From Halocatena marina (GTDB lineage: Archaea > Halobacteriota > Halobacteria > Halobacteriales > Haloarculaceae), in contig NZ_CP109785.1 in NCBI RefSeq assembly GCF_025913575.1, forward strand, positions 124,001-188,000: a DNA stretch of 64,000 bases. Reading direction: 5' to 3'. Below, piece by piece: positions 57,896 through 64,000 of the stretch (positions within the stretch are counted from its first letter, which is position 1; each line of letters begins with the position of its first letter). Under the pieces are notes generated by a model. That model was given only the letters and a program-made list of their open reading frames with translations. It had not been told where the DNA came from and made no database searches. The translations under genes and the position numbers were made by a program.

Positions 57896-58150
57896 ACCCA
57901 AGTAACCAATTATTTGGCACCAACTTATATTTTTTGCTCACTAATATATTGTGAATATATTATCGCACAATGCAATATTATATACAATACGCCGAAAACA
58001 AATTTTGTCACATATATTGACAATTCTCTATGGGTAATACTCGGGGTTGCTGTATTTTATATGCTGTTATTATAGTAATAACATGACAAAGGTTGTTATG
58101 AGGAAAAACACGAAAATAAAGTACTACGCGATCGTACAAGCAATTGTCTC
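57896..58150. other. A+T-rich spacer
   Basis: About 255 bp of A+T-rich sequence between the halolysin start and the candidate RNA; it should hold the halolysin promoter on the minus strand. No gene seen. Confidence 0.4.
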
Positions 58151-58294
58151 GCGTCCTGAGAGTTGAACTCTCGCATACCCCGGACGTGAGACTTCCTACT
58201 TTGATTGACTGTAACTGTGTACGCGGAGAATGTGTGACGTACTCTTAGTGACGCGCACCGTCGATCACAGCTTGTCATTTGTCGCTCAGGACGC
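58151..58294 (-). ncRNA. candidate structured non-coding RNA
   Basis: GCGTCCTGAG at 58151-58160 is the exact reverse complement of CTCAGGACGC at 58285-58294, so a 144-nt RNA could be closed by a 10-bp stem. Inside, minus-strand GTGCGCG can pair with CGCGTAC (one G-U) extended by CTGT/ACAG, and GAGAG-TTCAA-CTCTC forms a tRNA-T-arm-like hairpin that competes with the closing stem. On the minus strand the stem is followed by GAGACA, an ACA-like box. G+C here is far above the flanks. The strand and class are uncertain; a standard tRNA cannot be drawn. Confidence 0.4.
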
Positions 58295-58328
58295 AGCCAA
58301 TGTTACCGTGCTACTCTACCAATGAAAT

Positions 58329-58814
58329 TCATAGTTCGCGTCCGATCATTTCAGCCCACGGTTCGAAACCAAACGTTTCGTAGAATGCTCGTGCGCGTTC
58401 GTTCGCTGGATCGACATCAAGGAGCATTCGATCAAGTGGGAGTGTTTGTTCGCGTGCATGATCGAGTGCGGCAGTGATGAGCATGGTTGCCGCATCAGTT
58501 CCTCGATATTCTGAGGAGAGATAGAGCTCGTTCAACACTGCTGCGTCCCAAATAAACGACAACGACTCGGGAAGGACGAACGCGTATCCGATCAGTTCGT
58601 CGTCCTCTGCAACGATAAGGCATCCGTCATCGCGTTCGATGCAGTCCGCGACCCACGAGAGGTAGCCACGTCGGTACTCTTCGGTGAGCTTTGCTTCGTA
58701 CCGCTCTCCTTTCTCTTCGTCTTTCTGTCCAAGTTCCAACTCGAAAGACTGCTTGAGTGTCCAAAGACCATCCGCATCGTCCTGCTCGTACGGTCGCACC
58801 GTTATACCATCCAT
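58329..58814 (-). CDS. GNAT-family N-acetyltransferase
   Basis: 161 residues from the ATG at 58814 (MDGITVRPYEQDDADGLWTL); a start at 58832 would add six. GNAT motifs: DDELIGYAFVLPESLSFIW, AVLNELYLSSEYRGTDAATM (acetyl-CoA loop in degenerate R-G-x-D-A form), LLDVDPANERARAFYETFGF. Acceptor substrate unknown. It is transcribed divergently from nothing obvious; the candidate RNA lies just behind its stop. Confidence 0.88.
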   Translation of the reverse strand: MDGITVRPYEQDDADGLWTLKQSFELELGQKDEEKGERYEAKLTEEYRRGYLSWVADCIERDDGCLIVAEDDELIGYAFVLPESLSFIWDAAVLNELYLSSEYRGTDAATMLITAALDHAREQTLPLDRMLLDVDPANERARAFYETFGFEPWAEMIGREL

Positions 58815-58919
58815 TTTGACCGTCACATACACGTGCTACTATTGATATCTGGTGGTTTTCCTCTTCATGCGTGAATCAGTCGTCGATAGAGATACGAATG
58901 GGCCGCTGCCCCTATCGCC

Positions 58920-60062
58920 TTAGAGTTCGTTTAACTTCCGGAGTAGCTGTCCTTGATACTGTTCATCGCTGTGCGTCCCTTTCAGTTCAAGGACATTGCG
59001 TTCGAGGCGGTCAAGAGCAACACGGAACGCCGAGTTGGCACCGTATCCTTCACCCGATCCAGCGACCTGACCACGGTTGGTCCGAAGACGGATTTGGCAC
59101 TGGATGAGCGGCGTTCCACGGAGTTTTTCTTTGTGTTTCTGGAAGCGGACGTGTGCGTGCTCGACATTCATTCGTTGATATTTCTCAACGACCTGCTCGA
59201 TGCTCTGTCTAATTTCTTCTCGTTGAAGCGTATTGAGGAGATCAATATTGGTAATCTGAACGTCGAGATATTCCTCTTCAGTAAACGTGAGTGCTCGGAG
59301 CACGTCAGTTTTGGTGAGAACGCCCGCAACGAGATCGTCTTCATCCATCGGGGTGACCACTAGTCCGCCGTAATCGTGTTCGAGCATCAGTTTGACAGCC
59401 GCTTCGACGGAATTTTCGAGCCCAATCGTCGTCACTGGGCTGCGCATCACGTCGTATACAGGAAGATCGAGAATTCGTTCTCTGTCACCGGCACGGTCGC
59501 CGTGGGTGGCCTTGTCCATGTCACGGACAGCGACGTCTATGATGTCGTGAGTGGTGACCATTCCCGTAAGCTTTCCACTCTCGTTGACCACTGGAAGTCG
59601 TGAAATCCCGTTCTCCCGAAGGAGGTTGATCGCACGCCCAATGTTGGTATCTTCTGTGGCTGTGACTACGTTTTCAGTATAGATCTGCTCGACAGAGAGG
59701 ATATCGAGATTGTCGAGAACGGTTTCGAGGATTGCATCAGCAGTGATTATACCCCAGTGATCGTCGTGCTCGAAGACAGGGGCGACTTTCGTTCCTCCCT
59801 CGACGAGCATTCGTGCGACATCTCTCACGTCAGCGGTGCGGTCGATTTTCGGTGCCGATTCGGCCATTGCACCCACTTTCGTGCTGTCTTCAACGTGAGA
59901 TTGTAACAATCTCCGCTCGGTGATGACTCCAGCGTACTCCCCGCTATTGGTAACAATGATCCCCTTCGGATTCTCGCGCTCGAAGATGGCCCGCACTTTT
60001 GCAAGGCGTTGGCCGGCATCGACCTCAACATCTTCTTGCGTCGCAATGTCTGCAATGTCCAT
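58920..60062 (-). CDS. four-CBS-domain protein fused to an HPF/RaiA-like domain
   Basis: 380 residues from the ATG at 60062 (MDIADIATQEDVEVDAGQRL). Residues ~1-265 hold four CBS motifs (VTNSGEYAGVITERRLL; VFEHDDHWGIITADAIL; VVNESGKLTGMVTTHDI; MRSPVTTIGLENSVEAAVKL). The last ~110 residues (VEKYQRMNVEHAHVRFQKHK ... GEGYGANSAFRVALDRLERN) have the pattern of the ribosome hibernation factor HPF/RaiA (S30AE). CBS pairs bind adenine nucleotides, so the protein may link energy state to ribosome silencing; this is inference. The fusion is a known archaeal arrangement as far as I recall. Divergent from the lycopene-cyclase-domain gene. Confidence 0.8.
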   Translation of the reverse strand: MDIADIATQEDVEVDAGQRLAKVRAIFERENPKGIIVTNSGEYAGVITERRLLQSHVEDSTKVGAMAESAPKIDRTADVRDVARMLVEGGTKVAPVFEHDDHWGIITADAILETVLDNLDILSVEQIYTENVVTATEDTNIGRAINLLRENGISRLPVVNESGKLTGMVTTHDIIDVAVRDMDKATHGDRAGDRERILDLPVYDVMRSPVTTIGLENSVEAAVKLMLEHDYGGLVVTPMDEDDLVAGVLTKTDVLRALTFTEEEYLDVQITNIDLLNTLQREEIRQSIEQVVEKYQRMNVEHAHVRFQKHKEKLRGTPLIQCQIRLRTNRGQVAGSGEGYGANSAFRVALDRLERNVLELKGTHSDEQYQGQLLRKLNEL

Positions 60063-60136
60063 GGTAGCCTCCGCGTCTCGTTTGTTTTGTATGGTAATCA
60101 AAGTGGCGCGCCAACGGCTATGGCCCTGGGACCTCT

Positions 60137-60538
60137 ATGGCTAGTATGCTTTTCGACATCGGTATTCCCGATATCGGCGTTTTCGGGCCGTACACTTACC
60201 TCGCAACCGAATTCTTGTGGGGCTCAGTCGCGTTGTTGCTGTTATTACGCGCTGGTGCACTACGCACCGCAGCCCGCACGATACTCGTTCTCTATCCCTT
60301 CGCCTACATCTGGGACTGGTATACACTAGAAGTGGGCGTATTCAGTATCCCACTCCGAACCGGGATCGAACTGATCGGTATTCCCCTCGAAGAACACATC
60401 TTCATGTTCGTCGTCCCTGCGTTGGTCGTCGGCATCCACGAAAATCTGCGAGCACTCGACGACCACGCGCCCTCGATCCAAACTGAAAACAGGGACACAC
60501 AGACTGATGCGAACACGAACCCACGAACAGATAGCTAG
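60137..60538 (+). CDS. single lycopene cyclase domain membrane protein
   Basis: 133 residues with three membrane helices (FLWGSVALLLLLRAGAL; TILVLYPFAYIWDWYTLEVG; HIFMFVVPALVVGIHENLRA). It carries the heterodimeric-type lycopene cyclase signature: WDWYTLEVGVFSIPLRTGIE and the catalytic-type GIPLEEH. Full haloarchaeal CrtY proteins contain two such domains; this one has only one, so it may form dimers, pair with another half, or be a divergent relative. No other carotenoid gene is in the window. Polar acidic tail of ~30 residues. Confidence 0.85.
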   Translation: MASMLFDIGIPDIGVFGPYTYLATEFLWGSVALLLLLRAGALRTAARTILVLYPFAYIWDWYTLEVGVFSIPLRTGIELIGIPLEEHIFMFVVPALVVGIHENLRALDDHAPSIQTENRDTQTDANTNPRTDS

Positions 60539-60575
60539 CACTGGAGCAGTGCCGTGTAATCTGATGTGGGGAAAG

Positions 60576-60605
60576 ATTGGATAGGATGGGATGGGACTGG
60601 ATGTG
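60576..60605. repeat. pentanucleotide tandem array (ATNGG)n
   Basis: Six imperfect 5-bp units: ATTGG ATAGG ATGGG ATGGG then ACTGG ATGTG, in the 68-bp spacer between the convergent genes ending at 60538 and 60607. Confidence 0.8.
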
Positions 60606-60606
60606 C

Positions 60607-61104
60607 CTATTCTCCTTCCCAGTAGTCGACATCGGAATCTGCGTGGAACATTTTCTGTAGCGTTACCTTTTTTCGTGGACCTCCGGGGGCTGCTCCCGCG
60701 ACCATTCCGACCTTGTTCGAATCTGGGTAGACCATCACATCGGGTTCGTTCATCGTGGATACACACAGAAACCGAAGCGGTTCGTCCGAGGAGTTGATCA
60801 CTTGGTGTGCGCCGTCTTCTCCTGCGGGGAGAGCAACGTAGCTTCCCTCGGAAATGTCGATCTCCTCTGTCTCTGTTCTGAGTCTTCCTGTCCCATCAAG
60901 CACGTAAATGGCTTCCTCGTTAGCGGTATGATAATGATAGGGAACTGGGCTTCGTTCCGGCGGTACCTCGTACAGTGTACAACCCAGCTCCTCGCCTCCA
61001 GCAGTCGCTCCGAGTCGGAGTCCCGTGCCAGCAAACTTCTCGCCGTGTGAGCGTTCCATTTGCTCTGCTTCGTCTTCGTGTACTACGCCATGCTCGTTCG
61101 GCAT
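60607..61104 (-). CDS. cupin-domain protein
   Basis: A 165-residue single cupin. Motif 1 is in SPVPYHYHTANEEAIYVLDG (H-x-H and Glu ligands) and motif 2 in VALPAGEDGAHQVINSSDEP (His). The metal ligands are therefore present. The C terminus (DVMVYPDSNKVGMVAGAAPG) matches cupins related to mannose-6-phosphate isomerase or auxin-binding-type folds with unknown activity. Conserved in haloarchaea. Confidence 0.88.
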   Translation of the reverse strand: MPNEHGVVHEDEAEQMERSHGEKFAGTGLRLGATAGGEELGCTLYEVPPERSPVPYHYHTANEEAIYVLDGTGRLRTETEEIDISEGSYVALPAGEDGAHQVINSSDEPLRFLCVSTMNEPDVMVYPDSNKVGMVAGAAPGGPRKKVTLQKMFHADSDVDYWEGE

Positions 61105-61226
61105 TACAACTATCTACAAAAGCCTGTTAAATCTATGTTCACCTAGCAGAGCGAAAGTAATCGGACCAAAAACTGCGTTAATAGTGTCTCGTTAGCAAGA
61201 GAACGGAAACAGAGTGACCAAAATAG

Positions 61227-61301
61227 TGGGTTCGGGCAGATTTGAACTGCCGACCTCCTCCATGTCAAGGAGGTGTCATAACCAGCCTAGACCACGAACC
61301 C
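61227..61301 (-). tRNA. tRNA-Val (GAC)
   Basis: On the minus strand: acceptor GGGTTCG/CGAACCC, D arm TGGTCTAGGCTGGTTATGACA, anticodon stem CCTCC/GGAGG with loop TTGACAT giving anticodon GAC, T arm GGCAG-TTCAAAT-CTGCC, discriminator A. No intron. Confidence 0.96.
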
Positions 61302-61466
61302 GTTTTGCTGTTGCAATTCACTCTACTGCGGAGAGATACTTCAACCTTTCCGAATCGCTTCGCACATCCCGGCTTCGTATCGCCATTTGGCAAGTAGTTT
61401 TCGCCTTGATCTGTGCTATAGACACTCACTCACGCTGTCGACAGCATTAAGTCGATGTACACATTT

Positions 61467-61495
61467 GAACATGGTAGGACAACTTCGAACATTGG
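61467..61495 (+). promoter_or_regulatory. direct repeat before trpD
   Basis: GAACATGG (61467-61474) and GAACATTGG (61487-61495) are spaced 20 bp, two helical turns, within the 40 bp before the trpD ATG. They could be an operator; no regulator is assigned. Confidence 0.35.
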
Positions 61496-61502
61496 TTCCA
61501 CT

Positions 61503-62510
61503 ATGAATACATACATCGAGCGTGTGGCCGAGGGTGAGGATCTGACACAGGAAGAGTCTCGGGCAGCGGCGAGCGCCGTTTTCGAGGATGCGACAGAGGC
61601 ACAAATCGGGGCACTCCTCACGGCACTACGCGCGAAAGGGGAAACAGAGCGTGAGATTGCCGGGTTCGCAGAAGGGATGCGTGATGCGGCACGCACGATC
61701 TCGCCAAGTCGTACACCACTCGTCGACACATGTGGGACGGGTGGAGACGACTACGACACAATCAACGTTTCGACGACCAGCGCTATCGTCGCCAGTGGTG
61801 CCGGTGTTCCCGTTGCAAAACACGGCAACTACTCCGTTTCGTCCTCATCGGGAAGCGCAGACGTTCTCGAAGAACTGAACGTGCAGATCGACGCCGAGCC
61901 CGCTGCCGTCGAACGCGGAATCGAAGCGCACGGCATCGGATTCATGCTCGCCCCTGTGTTCCATCCTGCGATGAAGGCGGTTATCGGGCCGCGCAGAGAG
62001 CTCGGCATTCGAACGATCTTCAACGTTCTCGGTCCGTTGACGAATCCCGCTGGAGCGAGCGCACAGGTTGTCGGTGTATACAACCGCGAGCTCGTTGGCA
62101 TCATCGCACGCGCGCTCGCCCGAATGGATATTGAACGAGCACTCGTTGTCCACGGCTCGGGTCTCGATGAGATCGCCATTCATGGCCCCACACGAGTTGC
62201 TGAGATCACTGATGATGCAATCGAGGAGTACACCATCACGCCAGAAGATCTCGATCTCAAACAAGCCTCGATCGAGGCGGTTGCGGGTGGAACACCCAGT
62301 GAGAACGCTGAGGCACTCAGTGGGATCGTGTCTGGTGAACTGACGGGGCCAAAGCGCGACATCGTGCTTGCGAACGCTGGAGCTGCTATCTACGTCGCTG
62401 GCGAGGCGGACAGCATCGAATCGGGTGCCGAACGTGCCCGTGAGACGATCGAATCAGGTGCCGCTCGTGCGACACTCGACGAACTCCAATCCATCGCGGT
62501 TGCCAAATAG
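61503..62510 (+). CDS. trpD: anthranilate phosphoribosyltransferase
   Basis: 335 residues from the ATG at 61503 (MNTYIERVAEGEDLTQEESR); an open frame from 61455 adds unconvincing residues. It joins PRPP to anthranilate, the second tryptophan step. Motifs: DTCGTGGDDYDTINVSTTSA (PRPP loop), KHGNYSVSSSSGSADVLE, FNVLGPLTNPAGA, and VHGSGLDEIAIHGPT. First gene of the trpD-trpF-trpE run; 34 bp separate it from trpF. Confidence 0.96.
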   Translation: MNTYIERVAEGEDLTQEESRAAASAVFEDATEAQIGALLTALRAKGETEREIAGFAEGMRDAARTISPSRTPLVDTCGTGGDDYDTINVSTTSAIVASGAGVPVAKHGNYSVSSSSGSADVLEELNVQIDAEPAAVERGIEAHGIGFMLAPVFHPAMKAVIGPRRELGIRTIFNVLGPLTNPAGASAQVVGVYNRELVGIIARALARMDIERALVVHGSGLDEIAIHGPTRVAEITDDAIEEYTITPEDLDLKQASIEAVAGGTPSENAEALSGIVSGELTGPKRDIVLANAGAAIYVAGEADSIESGAERARETIESGAARATLDELQSIAVAK

Positions 62511-62544
62511 CTCATATAAACACGTTGAACGACATTACCAATAC

Positions 62545-63216
62545 ATGAACAATCTACGTCGTACGGGACAAAAGCAGACGGATCAAACGAGCCAAACGCG
62601 AATCAAGATTTGTGGTATCACGACGCAGAATGACCGCGATATTGCTGTCGCTGCTGGCGCGGATGCCGTCGGGTTCATCAGCGGTGTCACAGTCGAAACA
62701 CCGCGGGAGGTCACGCCGGAGACGGCGGCCACTCTTGTTGCGACGACTCCTCCATTCGTTAGCACAGTCCTTGTAACCATGCCCGAACGGGTACACGATG
62801 TCGTCGAACGCATCGAACACGTGCGTCCGGATATCGTTCAGGTCCATGGACTGTCTCCTGATGCCGTGGAATGTCTCTCGTCCATGACGACTACCGCCGT
62901 GATCCCCGCTGTGACGGCAGCCGACACGGCGTGCTATGAACAGGTTGCAGACGCACTGCTTGTCGACTCATTGGACGAAAATGGTGCAGGAGGAACCGGA
63001 TCGACACACGATTGGGAACGCACGCGCGACAAAATCGAGAAGATCGACACTCCCGTCGTGCTTGCTGGTGGTCTCACCCCCGAAAACGTCTCACGTGCGA
63101 TTGAAATCGTCGATCCATACGGCGTGGATGTTGCAAGTGGTGTCGAACAGCGCGGTGGAAAGAAAGACGCCGACGCTGTTCGATCGTTCGTCGAACAGGC
63201 CCGGAGGGCAGTATGA
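62545..63216 (+). CDS. trpF: phosphoribosylanthranilate isomerase
   Basis: 223 residues from the ATG at 62545 (MNNLRRTGQKQTDQTSQTRI). A TIM barrel catalysing the Amadori rearrangement of PRA: catalytic Cys in KICGITTQND, VQVHGLS, DALLVDSLD with the catalytic Asp, VVLAGGLTPENV, and GVDVASGVEQRGGKKDADAV for the phosphate. The N-terminal ~18 residues are an extra Gln/Thr-rich lead. It overlaps trpE by 4 bp (ATGA). Confidence 0.95.
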   Translation: MNNLRRTGQKQTDQTSQTRIKICGITTQNDRDIAVAAGADAVGFISGVTVETPREVTPETAATLVATTPPFVSTVLVTMPERVHDVVERIEHVRPDIVQVHGLSPDAVECLSSMTTTAVIPAVTAADTACYEQVADALLVDSLDENGAGGTGSTHDWERTRDKIEKIDTPVVLAGGLTPENVSRAIEIVDPYGVDVASGVEQRGGKKDADAVRSFVEQARRAV

Positions 63217-64000
63217 ACGGACACCGTGAGTCGAACGGAAAGAGAAACGAGATCGGGCACGCGACTGCAACTACGAGTGCAAGCACGACTATGGATCTCT
63301 CTCGGAGCGAGTTCGTCTCTCTCTCCGAGGACGATCGACCCGCTGTGATTCGAACGACGGCAGCGCTGGACAGCGACGTTGAGCCACTTGCAGCGTATGC
63401 TGCGCTAACCGAACACGATGACGCGTACGGATTTTTACTCGAAAGCGGTGAGAAGGTTGCCTCAAGCGACCCAGATGGAGCATTCACGTCTGCGACAGAG
63501 AACACCGACAGACACGCTCGCTACTCGTTCGTTGGGTACGATCCTGCTGCCGTTATCACTGTGATCGGTGATGAAGTGGATATCGAACTTCTCGACGATC
63601 GATACGAGGGGATCCTCAACACGACTGTTGAGGGTGACGTTCTCGAAACGCTCAGCTCTGTGCTTCCAGACGCTACCCTTCAGGGATTTCCCGATCGATC
63701 CCGGCGACAGCTCGATGGTGGGCTCGTCGGTGTGCTCGGCTACGACGCTGTATACGATCTCTTTCTCGAAGAGCGGGGATACGACCGTCCCGATACTCGC
63801 GTGCCCGACGCACAGTTCGTTCTGAGCGATACGACGCTCGTTTTCGATCACGTCGAGGACACCCTCGAACTCGTGTTCACGCCAGTTATCCGTCCTGATG
63901 AAGATGCGCGAGCAGTGTATGCCGATCTCGTTTCGGAGACAGAGCGCGTGCGTGCACTGCTGGCTGAGCATGGTGAGATCGAGACGGGTGGTTTCTCGAA
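63213..64000 (+). CDS. trpE: anthranilate synthase component I (3' truncated by window)
   Basis: About 262 residues visible, open to the window end. The ATG at 63213 overlaps the trpF stop (ATGA), suggesting coupling; the ATG at 63291 (MDLSRSEFVSLSEDDRPAVI) begins the conserved part and is the alternative start. The visible part is the TrpE N-terminal domain (LAAYAALTEHDDAYGFLLES; ARYSFVGYDPAAVITV; GGLVGVLGYDAVYDLF), which carries the tryptophan feedback site (LLES region). With ammonia or TrpG it converts chorismate to anthranilate. Confidence 0.94.
   Translation, partial: MNGHRESNGKRNEIGHATATTSASTTMDLSRSEFVSLSEDDRPAVIRTTAALDSDVEPLAAYAALTEHDDAYGFLLESGEKVASSDPDGAFTSATENTDRHARYSFVGYDPAAVITVIGDEVDIELLDDRYEGILNTTVEGDVLETLSSVLPDATLQGFPDRSRRQLDGGLVGVLGYDAVYDLFLEERGYDRPDTRVPDAQFVLSDTTLVFDHVEDTLELVFTPVIRPDEDARAVYADLVSETERVRALLAEHGEIETGGFS

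Noticed and set aside
58151..58294. tRNA with an intron
   Set aside because: A T-arm-like hairpin is present, but the acceptor, D and anticodon arms cannot be built, with or without a bulge-helix-bulge intron, so it is only listed as a candidate RNA.

Overview
The window is chromosomal DNA from a halophilic archaeon (class Halobacteria). This follows from the strongly acidic proteome, Tat-dependent secreted proteins with RR motifs, a proteasome-activating AAA ATPase, the lipid enzyme DGGGP synthase, ribosomal protein L40e, the euryarchaeal NuoJ1/J2/K/L/M/N set, NAD-dependent DNA ligase, and A+T-rich spacers with TATA boxes about 25-33 nt before start codons, which suggests mostly leaderless mRNAs. 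Base composition looks moderate for this class. I cannot name the genus from sequence alone.

Layout. 1-9 kb: the 3' part of a malic enzyme/phosphotransacetylase fusion, PAN, a gene-poor A+T-rich stretch with a long inverted repeat, a small zinc protein, a DUF3592 membrane protein, a hairpin that looks like an IS200/IS605 right-end relic, a HTH/FilR1-type regulator, a PRC-barrel protein and a NAD-binding/DHH protein with eroded catalytic motifs. 9-20 kb: tRNA-Lys, guaB, a Tat lipoprotein, an S9 peptidase, uridine kinase, an Lrp/TRASH regulator, a BadF-type kinase, tRNA-Arg, DGGGP synthase, a CoA-binding protein and a DUF5798 protein with a 24-bp tandem repeat. 20-31 kb: a Tat-exported triple-repeat protein, then nuoJ1-J2-K-L-M-N without nuoA-I upstream, a canonical NAD-binding/DHH paralogue, and a CBS-ParB/SerK-like protein facing a class V aminotransferase. 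32-40 kb: ligA, a metallo-beta-lactamase-fold protein lacking its metal motif, an AIR-synthase-like protein and uvrC.

40.5-46 kb is the most unusual part. It holds three tandem secreted proteins built of PPC domains, each with a long Asp/Ser/Thr-rich tail whose last residue is the only cysteine in the protein. The middle gene is a chimera of the outer two, and decayed copies of the uvrC 3' end lie before the second and third genes. They record a segmental tandem duplication that began inside uvrC.

46-64 kb: a Tat-exported S15-type hydrolase, an SPFH protein, uvrB, L40e, tsr3, a small Cys-rich gene pair, serS, an MBL hydrolase, a short zinc-ribbon protein, a halolysin-like subtilase, a candidate structured RNA, a GNAT enzyme, a CBS/ribosome-hibernation-like fusion, a single lycopene-cyclase domain, a cupin, tRNA-Val, and the trpD-trpF-trpE operon running off the right edge.

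Functional groupings: UvrB, UvrC and LigA are repair enzymes (no uvrA here). The nuo block is the membrane arm of a complex I-like enzyme. The trp genes are translationally coupled. Three imperfect 5-bp tandem arrays each sit between convergent genes. No CRISPR array, intact insertion sequence or integrase was seen.
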